Shown here: piece after piece, positions 35,155 through 43,095 of the stretch
Position numbering within the stretch: position 1 is the stretch's first letter
Layout: each line of letters begins with the position of its first letter
Position numbers and translations under genes: made by a program
Notes under the pieces: model-generated
Told to the model about the DNA's origin: nothing
The model's input: only the letters and a program-made list of their open reading frames with translations
Database searches by the model: none
Assembly: GCA_012800735.1 (NCBI GenBank)
Contig: JAAZIU010000032.1
Span: 1 to 64,000, forward strand
DNA length: 64,000 nt
Direction of reading: 5' to 3'
Origin: Clostridiales bacterium
Lineage (GTDB): Bacteria; Bacillota; Clostridia; Oscillospirales; CAG-272

Positions 35155-36987
35155 TTAAATTATTTTTGCCGTTAATGCATATTCCTTTGATATAATATTT
35201 TCTTCTGTCAGGCGGATACGAGTAAGCGATTCGGTTTGCCACTCATTTCTCAGTTTGCTTTCAAGTTTGATTTTATCCGTTGAATATGACAACGCTTCAT
35301 CATATTCCGCCAATACACCGGCGTTGTTCAGTCTAATTTTACCGGATGCGGTATTTTCCGGTTCTTCTACGCAAATAATTGAAAAGGCGATTTTTCCGGG
35401 TTCGTTAAGGGAGATATTATCGGTGCAGGCAAAGCAATTGTCATTAAGAGAAACAGAACGAATATAAGAATTTATACCCGCTTCCTCAGGATAAGCATTT
35501 TTTAGTTCAAGAACAAGTTTTCCGTTTTCGCAGGAAATAATATTCGCATGATACTGCTTTCCGTTAAGCTGCTCACAGCCGTTTATTTCGGGCAGGTTGT
35601 GATAAAGCGAGCGCATCGTCCAAAGGGTGTATCTCTTGCTTGAGAAGGTATCTTTACAATATTGCTCAACTCCCGCATCAATAAATACCGGTGTTTCACG
35701 GTTGAAGAGAATAAAGTTACCGATATCATTATGATTATGGCTTTCAGCGTTATGCCCTCCTTTTGCAGCCAGCGAAAGACCGGATTCGCTTCTGACAATC
35801 AAAACTTCAAGGTTCGGGTAAAATATAGTTTCTGGTTTAAGAGGTATCGGCTGGCAGGCAGGATACGGTTCGAATAAATTCTTAAAAGAGCGGTACGGAG
35901 TTGAAGATGATGACCAGCTGTTGAAACTCAACTTATTGGCTTTGAAAGCAGCATATCCGCAAAGTTTATCTGATTTACACAGTCTTCCCATGCGTGAAAG
36001 CAGCGTGGGACAGCCGCCGCTGAAATGCGATGCGTCCGCAAAGTTTGCATATACGCTGCCGCAGAGATTGAAGTCGACGATATATTCGCACAGCCGTTTT
36101 ACAAACGGAACATCAAAGAGTGCAACTTCCCCGCCGGTCATGTCTGAAATTATTTCAAGACAATCGAAATAGGAAGCGCCGGCTACCCCCCAATAACCCG
36201 GACCTTCATCACAGCCTCCGTCTTCCGGATAATCCTTTGTAAACCGATCAAGAATCACTGAGGATCTTTCAAGGGCATAAATACGCTTTTCGATATCTGT
36301 TTCGCAGAGCATAACTGCGTTAAGGACGTTTGATACAATCCAAGGAGTCCAGTTGTTGAGCGTTTCGCCTCTGTCCCCCATCCATCCGTTGCCCTCTCCT
36401 TTAACCTCGTAATAAACATGAAAGATTCTGTTTTTAAGCATACTCAGAATACGGGCGCGGATAACCGGGGTCACGGGGTCTAAAATCTCTCCGCCGAGAT
36501 ACCATATCCAGGCGAGAAGCGCGCCGGTTTGAGCGGAAAAAAGGTCGACATAACGAACATCGTCTTCTTCTGTCAGATTAAAGGCATCCGGCAGACAATT
36601 CGGCGCATTGCCGTGATTTTGTCTTATATGCGCCGGGATTACCCAGGTTGATTCCTCAAGAATTGCCCAAATGTAATCTATGAGCAGATCGGTGAATCTA
36701 CCCTGTTTTTCAGTCAGCTCCGCCAAAAGAAGCAATATAGCTGCATCGCGGCGTTCAAAATATGGCTTTTCATATTCGGAACGGTTTCCGTCGCGGTAAT
36801 ATTTCATATAAAGCGTTGCAGGAAGCTGCGGAACCGGTTTGTTGAGCAGTTTTTCGGAATATGCAACTGCATTGGGGCAGCTTATCTTTGCAACATCAAA
36901 TCCTACGTCGGACATTAACTTCAAATCTTCGATTCTCAGAGTGTGAATTTTATAGTCCTTTATTATTTCATCAAAAAGAGCGGGCAT
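35155..36987 (-). CDS. Heparinase II/III-like polysaccharide lyase
   Basis: These lyases cleave uronic-acid-containing polysaccharides by beta-elimination. An alpha/alpha barrel (about residues 50-370) is followed by the beta-sandwich with the conserved KGGHNAESHNHNDIGNF and HNLPEINGCEQ stretches, which carry the family's histidines. There is no signal peptide, so it is probably an intracellular oligosaccharide lyase. I choose the ATG at 36987, which has GGAGG six bases upstream; an ATG at 37011 lies too far 5' and its extra codons contain that ribosome site. Size is 610 residues. Confidence 0.85.
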   Translation of the reverse strand: MPALFDEIIKDYKIHTLRIEDLKLMSDVGFDVAKISCPNAVAYSEKLLNKPVPQLPATLYMKYYRDGNRSEYEKPYFERRDAAILLLLAELTEKQGRFTDLLIDYIWAILEESTWVIPAHIRQNHGNAPNCLPDAFNLTEEDDVRYVDLFSAQTGALLAWIWYLGGEILDPVTPVIRARILSMLKNRIFHVYYEVKGEGNGWMGDRGETLNNWTPWIVSNVLNAVMLCETDIEKRIYALERSSVILDRFTKDYPEDGGCDEGPGYWGVAGASYFDCLEIISDMTGGEVALFDVPFVKRLCEYIVDFNLCGSVYANFADASHFSGGCPTLLSRMGRLCKSDKLCGYAAFKANKLSFNSWSSSSTPYRSFKNLFEPYPACQPIPLKPETIFYPNLEVLIVRSESGLSLAAKGGHNAESHNHNDIGNFILFNRETPVFIDAGVEQYCKDTFSSKRYTLWTMRSLYHNLPEINGCEQLNGKQYHANIISCENGKLVLELKNAYPEEAGINSYIRSVSLNDNCFACTDNISLNEPGKIAFSIICVEEPENTASGKIRLNNAGVLAEYDEALSYSTDKIKLESKLRNEWQTESLTRIRLTEENIISKEYALTAKII

Positions 36988-37044
36988 ATTGTCCTCCATG
37001 ACATAAATCATTATTCGAATTCGCTGAACGTCTGTACTGAATAT

Positions 37045-37073
37045 ATTTTAACTCAAAAAAGCTTAAATGTCAA
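37045..37073 (-). promoter_or_regulatory. Promoter of the heparinase-like gene
   Basis: TTGACA (37073-37068), a 17-bp spacer and TAAAAT (37050-37045) on the minus strand. Confidence 0.8.
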
Positions 37074-37145
37074 TGATTTAACAATATTTCTTGATAATTA
37101 TGGTTATAATTCTAAAATGAATATTTATATAGATGCATTTAATAC

Positions 37146-37174
37146 TTGATTTTGGCTCGAATATGTGTTATATT
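37146..37174 (+). promoter_or_regulatory. Promoter of the GH39-like gene
   Basis: TTGATT (37146-37151), 17 bp, TATATT (37169-37174). The promoter is divergent from the heparinase-like promoter 70 bp away. Confidence 0.72.
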
Positions 37175-37215
37175 AATATTACGGATTGCCGATATAAAGA
37201 AAAGAGGTAAATGTC

Positions 37216-38553
37216 ATGAAAGTAAAAGTTGATTTTAACAATATTTGCGGACCGATCAAAATAATGAACGCCGTTAACAACGCTCCGGTCTGGAAACGCA
37301 ACAACGATCAAAACATCAACAATTTTGAATCCTATAAAGCGGCTGAAATTCCTTACGGCCGAACTCATGATGCTTCGATTGACTACGGATACGGTCGAGA
37401 ACACTGCGTTGATGTTCACGGTATATTCCCGAATTTCGATGCCGATGAAAACGATCCCGCGTCATACGATTTCTTCCTTACCGACGAATACCTGAACCGT
37501 TTTTTCCTTGCCGGAACCAAGCCGTTTTACAGACTCGGCAGCTGCATTGAGCACTGGACAAAGAAATACGGCACTCTTCCGCCGAAAGATTTCGGCAAAT
37601 GGGCGCGTATATGCGAGCGCATCATCAGCCATTACAACGACGGCTGGGCTGACGGACATCATATGAATATTGAATATTGGGAGATATGGAATGAGCCGGA
37701 CGGCAGCAGCGACGATGCACCGCCAGAAAACAAACTTACATGGGGCGGAACACGGCAGCAGTTTTTCGAGCTTTATGAGATAACCGCAACATATCTCAAG
37801 GAAAAACATCCCAACTGCAAAATAGGCGGTCCCGCTCTTTGTTACCCTCATATTGAATGGACAAACGCATTTCTCAAATATCTTACCAGAGACGGAAAAA
37901 GAGTTCCCCTCGATTTCTTTTCATGGCACGGATATACAAACGACCCGAAAAAGATGATTCCGGCTGCTCACAGCGCTCGCCAGATGCTGGACGCTCACGG
38001 ATACACGGAAACTGAGAGTATCTACAACGAGTGGAATTATGTCAACAGCTTTACCGGCGATCAGCTTGTAAAGGACCTTGCGGTTGTGCGCAGCCTTAAA
38101 GGCGCCGCTTTTATCGGTGGGATAATGACGGCAATGCAAGGCTGTCCGGTTGATATGCTGATGTATTATGACGCCCGTATGAGCGGATTTAACGGGCTAT
38201 GGAATATGTATGATAAAACCGAGCTTAAGGGATATCATGCCCTTAAATCCTGGGGTGAGCTGCGTCATTACAAAAACGAGGCAAAGAGCTGTTCGGATGA
38301 CGACGAGATTTATGTTGTCGCAGGTACTGACGGCGGCAGAGGATATATCCTTGTAACCTATTATACCGATCTCGAAAATCAGCCCGCTAAAACGGTGGAT
38401 ATCGAGATTAGTGGCGCGCCGTCAGAGGTATGGTGTCACTCAAGACTTGACGATGACTATGATTTTGATAATCCCCGTAACTGCAGACTTCATGATGGAA
38501 AACTCAGCTTTGTGATGCAGCCGAATACAATGCTTAAAATATTCTCAAAATAA
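37216..38553 (+). CDS. GH39-like beta-xylosidase (clan GH-A)
   Basis: Clan GH-A retaining glycosidases use two glutamates. The acid/base E160 in EYWEIWNEPDG and the nucleophile candidate E272 in SIYNEWNYV are both seen, and the barrel strand FFSWHGY lies between them. GH39 beta-xylosidases are the best match; GH39 also contains iduronidases. It is slightly short (445 residues) and lacks a signal peptide, consistent with cytoplasmic hydrolysis of oligosaccharides. An SGNH esterase gene follows 67 bp later, suggesting an acetylated xylo-oligosaccharide substrate. GAGG precedes the ATG. Confidence 0.82.
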   Translation: MKVKVDFNNICGPIKIMNAVNNAPVWKRNNDQNINNFESYKAAEIPYGRTHDASIDYGYGREHCVDVHGIFPNFDADENDPASYDFFLTDEYLNRFFLAGTKPFYRLGSCIEHWTKKYGTLPPKDFGKWARICERIISHYNDGWADGHHMNIEYWEIWNEPDGSSDDAPPENKLTWGGTRQQFFELYEITATYLKEKHPNCKIGGPALCYPHIEWTNAFLKYLTRDGKRVPLDFFSWHGYTNDPKKMIPAAHSARQMLDAHGYTETESIYNEWNYVNSFTGDQLVKDLAVVRSLKGAAFIGGIMTAMQGCPVDMLMYYDARMSGFNGLWNMYDKTELKGYHALKSWGELRHYKNEAKSCSDDDEIYVVAGTDGGRGYILVTYYTDLENQPAKTVDIEISGAPSEVWCHSRLDDDYDFDNPRNCRLHDGKLSFVMQPNTMLKIFSK

Positions 38554-38588
38554 ATTACCGCTTATTTCTGCGATTTATGTAAGAAAGG

Positions 38589-38611
38589 ACGCTTGCGTTC
38601 TGCGCAAACGT
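38589..38611 (+). promoter_or_regulatory. Hairpin between a distant Shine-Dalgarno and the SGNH start
   Basis: A stem of 8 bp with one mismatch (arms 38589-38597 and 38603-38611) separates AAGAAAGGA (38581-38589) from the ATG at 38621. Folding would bring the ribosome site to a normal distance. Confidence 0.4.
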
Positions 38612-38620
38612 TTAAATATT

Positions 38621-39400
38621 ATGAAGTTATATGATTATCTTTTGAAGCCAACCGAAAACCCGCTTGACAACATTCCGGAAGACGGCGGTTTTTCCGCGAT
38701 TTTCAGGACGATCGCATGCATCGGTGATTCCCTCTCGTCGGGTGAGTTTGAATCCCGCAATCCGGACGGCTCACGCGGTTACCACGATATGTTTGAATAT
38801 TCGTGGGGACAATTCATCGCCCGTCAGATCGGTGCCAAAGTATATAATTTTTCCCGCGGGGGAATGACAGCAATCGAATATGTCAAGTCTTTTGCAGAAG
38901 CAAATGACATGTGGTCTAAGGAAAAGCTTGCGCAGGCATATATAGTTGCGCTCGGATGCAATGACCTTTTAGGTATGAATCAGACTGTCGGTACTGTTGA
39001 CGATCTCCGCGACGATTATACGGAAAACCCGGATACCTTTGCCGGGTGGTACGGTAAAGTCATACAGAGATATATGAAGATGCAGCCACGCGCCAAATTC
39101 TTCCTTATGACGATGGTCAGGGGCGGAGATGCAGACTACGATGCAAAGGTTGCGGCTCAAGCTCAACTTATGCGGGATATAGCCGCAAGATTTGATAATA
39201 CATATGTTATTGACCTTGAAAGATACGGACCTGTATACGATGAAGCGTTTCGCGAGAAATTCTTTATGTTGGGGCATATGAATCCTGCCGGCTATTTGCT
39301 TACCGCGAAAATGACGATGGCTTATATCGACTATATTATAAGAAGCGATTTCAAAGCTTTTCGGGATGTCGGATTTATAGGGACAGATCTTTACGATTAA
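38621..39400 (+). CDS. SGNH/GDSL hydrolase
   Basis: The catalytic blocks of SGNH esterases are all visible: ACIGDSLSSGEF (nucleophile serine), an oxyanion glycine in NFSRGGMTA, GCNDLLG (asparagine), and GHMNPAGY with the catalytic histidine. There is no signal peptide, so it is probably an intracellular carbohydrate deacetylase. It is cotranscribed with the GH39-like gene, and its translation may depend on the leader hairpin noted at 38589-38611. Two further SGNH proteins are encoded at 55258 and 61417. Confidence 0.86.
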   Translation: MKLYDYLLKPTENPLDNIPEDGGFSAIFRTIACIGDSLSSGEFESRNPDGSRGYHDMFEYSWGQFIARQIGAKVYNFSRGGMTAIEYVKSFAEANDMWSKEKLAQAYIVALGCNDLLGMNQTVGTVDDLRDDYTENPDTFAGWYGKVIQRYMKMQPRAKFFLMTMVRGGDADYDAKVAAQAQLMRDIAARFDNTYVIDLERYGPVYDEAFREKFFMLGHMNPAGYLLTAKMTMAYIDYIIRSDFKAFRDVGFIGTDLYD

Positions 39401-39448
39401 AAGCTTTCATGTCGGATATTTTATAATTTAATAATAGGTTAGCATTAA

Positions 39449-39491
39449 AACATGTTCCAAATTTCCTTTAACCGGAAATCTGGAACATGTT
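39449..39491 (+). terminator. Terminator of the GH39/SGNH unit
   Basis: A long stem (11 bp, one mismatch, then 6 bp) joins 39449-39466 to 39474-39491. Confidence 0.75.
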
Positions 39492-39603
39492 TAGTTGAGT
39501 TATGAAAAATGTCCGAATGATTTGATTTATAACTGAAAATCCGCAAGTCAACGCTATATGTTCTGAGAATCAAATTTTTATAATAAAAAGAAAGGGTTTA
39601 TAT

Positions 39604-40347
39604 ATGAAGAAGATAGGAATAGCTTTGGGCGGAGGCGGCAGCAGAGGATTTGCTCATCTCGGTGCGATAAAAGCATTGAGAGAAAAGGGGATTTATCCCG
39701 ATGTTTTTTCGGGAACAAGTGCGGGTTCGATCGCTGCTGCTCTTCTTGCAGCCAAAAAAACACCGGATGAGATATTTGAGATATTGAAAGACATAAAATT
39801 GACCGATGCAACAAATGTTACATTACCGATAAACGGATTTGCGGCACTGGATGATTTAAGGGAAATGTTGGATGAAATATTAGAGGGTAAAAATTTTTCC
39901 GATTTAGAACATAAGTTATTTGTATGTGTATCAAATCTTTATACCGGTGGTGTTGAATATCTTACTTCCGGTAATGTGGCCAGAGCGGTTCAGGCTTCTT
40001 CATCGATTCCCATCTTATTTACACCGGTCGAAATAAACGGGCAGCTATACGTTGACGGCGGACTTATCGACAATGTCCCGATAGAACCATTGATCGATGA
40101 ATGTGATTATATAATAGCAATTGATCTTATGCCGGTAAAAATCGTAGAGAAAGTTGAGGGAATATCCGATATCATAGTGCGGATGATACAAATAAGCGCT
40201 GCGATACAGGCGGATAAAAAAGAATACTGCGATGTGTTGATAAGACTTGAAGAGGTAGCCGATTATAATATTCTGGATATGAATCATAATCGAAAAATAT
40301 TCGAAATAGGTTATGAGATAGTAAAAAACATGGATATCAGTCTTTAA
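39604..40347 (+). CDS. Patatin-like phospholipase family protein (RssA type)
   Basis: The serine-aspartate dyad of patatin hydrolases is present: the oxyanion motif ALGGGGSRGFAHLGAI at the N-terminus, the nucleophile in SGTSAGSIAAALLA, and the aspartate in YVDGGLIDNVP. At 247 residues it matches the small bacterial RssA/YchK group, cytoplasmic or membrane-associated lipases of uncertain substrate. A strong AGAAAGGG site precedes the ATG. It is transcribed alone. Confidence 0.88.
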   Translation: MKKIGIALGGGGSRGFAHLGAIKALREKGIYPDVFSGTSAGSIAAALLAAKKTPDEIFEILKDIKLTDATNVTLPINGFAALDDLREMLDEILEGKNFSDLEHKLFVCVSNLYTGGVEYLTSGNVARAVQASSSIPILFTPVEINGQLYVDGGLIDNVPIEPLIDECDYIIAIDLMPVKIVEKVEGISDIIVRMIQISAAIQADKKEYCDVLIRLEEVADYNILDMNHNRKIFEIGYEIVKNMDISL

Positions 40348-40366
40348 TTACTAAATATAAAAATGC

Positions 40367-40404
40367 AATACTGCCGGTATTATGAATTACAATCCGGCAG
40401 TATT
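40367..40404. terminator. Terminator between convergent genes
   Basis: An 11-bp perfect stem (40367-40377 with 40394-40404) lies between the patatin and Nudix gene ends. Confidence 0.7.
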
Positions 40405-40420
40405 ATACCGTTATGTTATA

Positions 40421-41395
40421 TTAAATTAAATACTTTTCCTTGAGCTGATAAATCAGTTTCCGATCAGCCGGACATAAATCAAAACCGGAGATTTCTTCCG
40501 GAATAACCCATCGGATATCGGCGTGTTCTGTAAGGGTCGGTTCACCTGATGATATCATACATTCGTATAAAGTCAGCCGGATTTTAATGTCGGGATATTC
40601 CTCGATCGAAACGGCAAGAGGTTGTTTGACAGATATATCGACTTTAAGCTCTTCCCTGCATTCGCGGACAAGAGCGGTTTCGCCGGTTTCTCCTGCTTCG
40701 AGCTTGCCGCCGACAAATTCCCATTTCATCGGTCTTGATTTTGAAGCTCCTCTCTGAGCCAAAAGCACGCGTCCGTCAGCTCGCTTAATAAATGCCGCTG
40801 ATACATCGACAAGGTCGGTTCTGCCGGTAATTCTGTAACCAATGATGTAATTTGAAGCGTAGTTTTTTGGATTCTCAACGCTTATTTTGCCGTTGCCGTG
40901 AAGATTATAGGTTTTATAAATTACTCCGTCAGTTTCGAAAGCAACGGTGTGTATCCCCTTCCAAGGGGCGCCGGGATTCCAGTATGATATGATATATTTT
41001 CCGGGGTTATTAAGCTCACTTGACTTTATCCTGATATACTTTAGTCGGAATTTTTTCAGCATTACACCCGTAAGAAGAATATTTGAGCCGAAAAATCCCC
41101 AGCCGACCATTAAAGCCGAGAGCTGAAACTGTTTTATCGTCTCATATAAAGTCGATTCAATCCCAAAAATCACCTTTATATTATGAATCGAGATCGCTTC
41201 GCAGACATTATGCTGCGCTTTATAAAGACCGTATCTGTAAGATTGACCGACTTCGCCGTTTTGATCATTTATTAGTTTGTTTTTAGTTTGAACGAGTTTT
41301 TCTGCCTTTTTATTATGACTGTAGTTTGCCGCGGTTATTATAAGATATCCCGTAATGTATGCAGTGAACGCAGCAATGATAATCCGGATCAGCAT
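40421..41395 (-). CDS. Membrane-anchored protein with a C-terminal Nudix (MutT-like) domain
   Basis: Residues 1-190 carry a membrane segment at 4-22, a possible second one near 93-112 and a DUF3592-like soluble stretch. From about 195 to 324 follows a Nudix hydrolase with a complete box: G230-x5-E236, then R244-E245 and E248-E249, preceded by RPMKWEFVGG typical of MutT-type 8-oxo-dGTP/NTP pyrophosphatases. MutT proteins are usually soluble with about 130 residues, so the fusion is unusual. The gene overlaps pepF by 7 bp and ends the five-gene operon. Confidence 0.82.
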   Translation of the reverse strand: MLIRIIIAAFTAYITGYLIITAANYSHNKKAEKLVQTKNKLINDQNGEVGQSYRYGLYKAQHNVCEAISIHNIKVIFGIESTLYETIKQFQLSALMVGWGFFGSNILLTGVMLKKFRLKYIRIKSSELNNPGKYIISYWNPGAPWKGIHTVAFETDGVIYKTYNLHGNGKISVENPKNYASNYIIGYRITGRTDLVDVSAAFIKRADGRVLLAQRGASKSRPMKWEFVGGKLEAGETGETALVRECREELKVDISVKQPLAVSIEEYPDIKIRLTLYECMISSGEPTLTEHADIRWVIPEEISGFDLCPADRKLIYQLKEKYLI

Positions 41396-43077
41396 ACGAG
41401 ACTTTCTATAACCTTTTCAACTTTTGAGGCGAGTGTCGAAAGAGCTCCGTCCTCGAACGGGGAGGTTATTCCGGCTTCGCTCAGCAGCTGCGGCCAGAAT
41501 TTTTCACCGCCCTGTTTCGACAAAGCCATATATTTTGCAAATGCGTCATCGTAATTTTCAAGTGATTTGAGCAGGAAGCCAAAGGCTGCGGTCTGCGCGA
41601 GGCAATAGTCTATGTAATAGAAAGGCGCTCCGTATATATGACTCTGGTATTGCCAGCGGCGTCCGTCCTCAATGAATGGGATACCGTCAAAGCATATGAA
41701 CGGACGATACTCACTTTCCAGCTCTTTCCAGACGGCACAGCGTTCTGCGGGCGTAAGGTTCGGCTGGCTGTAGATTATATGCTGATAATAATCAACTATC
41801 GTGCCATAAGGTATGAAAGATAAATTTTGCAGCGCGTGCATAAACTTATATTTCTCCGAATTTTTTCCGAAGAAATTATCGATATATTTCCACGCAAAGA
41901 ATTCCATGCTCATCGAATGTGTTTCGGCGGTTTCCATACCTCCGCAGCCTATTTCATCGGCAAAGCGGTTATTGCCGGTAAGATAGGCATTAAGCGCGTG
42001 ACCGGCTTCGTGGGTCATAACATCGACATCGTCTGCTGAACCGTTAAAGTTGGCGAAGATAAACGGCTGTTTGTAATTCGGAATATATTTGCAGTAGCCG
42101 CCTCCGCACTTATTCTTGCGTGCGTCAACATCGAAAGCATCATTTTCGAGCATCATATCGATGAAACTGCCGGTTTCGGTACCCATCGCATGATACATAG
42201 CGTGCGTTGCTTTGAATATATCCTCTTTTGTGCCGACCGGTTTCGGGTCACCGCCTTTAACGACAATACCGTCGTCATAGAACATGAATTTATCTATTCC
42301 GATCCGTTTGGCGTTTTCCGTGCGCAGGCGGGAGACGACCGGAGTTATAGACAAAAGGACATTTTTCCTGAATTTTGATATGTCTTCAACACCGTAACTT
42401 ACCCGTCGCATACTGTAATAACCGAGTTCCACAAAGTCTTTGCAGCCCATTTTACTAGCCATTCCGTTTCTGACTTTAACCAATCGGTCGAATATGTCGT
42501 CAAGCTGCTCTTTGTTTTCATTAAGCACATTTCCTTGAACCTGATATGCTTCCCTTCTGGTGTCTCTGTCTTCCGACTTGAAGAAACCGGCAAGCTCCGG
42601 GCGGCTCATCTTCTTGCCTCGGAATTCATACTCGAGACCGGACATCAGCTTTGTATAATCGGTAATGAGCTTGTTTTCTTCTATTTTATCGGGAATAATC
42701 GTTTCCGACATAGCTTTTGATTCTATTTCAAGATATCTGAAATAAACATCTGATAAAGCTTTTTCAAGCTGTGGGCGGAGGGGGGAGTTAAGCAGTGCGG
42801 CACCGTAATTCAGTTCAATATTCTGGATTTCCGGGCTTATTTCGTTCCAGAAATCTTTTTCTTTCACATAAAACTCGTCTGCGGTATTGCAGGTATATCT
42901 TATCGAGCAAAGCACCGAGGCAGTGGTTAATTCTCTGCCGAGTTTTAGCTTTTTGTCTCTCAGCGCGAGAATTTCATCCACCGAGGTGGATGTTTTAATT
43001 TTTTCGATTATTTCGCCCATATCGGAGTTGAATTTTTGGATGTCAGGGCGCTTGTATTGCATATCTTTGATTTTCAT
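41389..43077 (-). CDS. M3 family oligoendopeptidase (PepF-like)
   Basis: Zinc metallopeptidases of family M3 hydrolyse cytoplasmic peptides. The HExxH motif is HEAGH at residues 356-360, with the third ligand expected in the METAETHSM segment about 25 residues later. The YCKYIPNYKQPFIFANFNG stretch and the C-terminal helical bundle fit M3B oligoendopeptidases, and the length (562) is normal. AGGAGACAAG lies upstream of the ATG, 19 bp after nadE. Confidence 0.92.
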   Translation of the reverse strand: MKIKDMQYKRPDIQKFNSDMGEIIEKIKTSTSVDEILALRDKKLKLGRELTTASVLCSIRYTCNTADEFYVKEKDFWNEISPEIQNIELNYGAALLNSPLRPQLEKALSDVYFRYLEIESKAMSETIIPDKIEENKLITDYTKLMSGLEYEFRGKKMSRPELAGFFKSEDRDTRREAYQVQGNVLNENKEQLDDIFDRLVKVRNGMASKMGCKDFVELGYYSMRRVSYGVEDISKFRKNVLLSITPVVSRLRTENAKRIGIDKFMFYDDGIVVKGGDPKPVGTKEDIFKATHAMYHAMGTETGSFIDMMLENDAFDVDARKNKCGGGYCKYIPNYKQPFIFANFNGSADDVDVMTHEAGHALNAYLTGNNRFADEIGCGGMETAETHSMSMEFFAWKYIDNFFGKNSEKYKFMHALQNLSFIPYGTIVDYYQHIIYSQPNLTPAERCAVWKELESEYRPFICFDGIPFIEDGRRWQYQSHIYGAPFYYIDYCLAQTAAFGFLLKSLENYDDAFAKYMALSKQGGEKFWPQLLSEAGITSPFEDGALSTLASKVEKVIESLVC

Positions 43078-43095
43078 TTGCTTGTCTCCTGAAAG

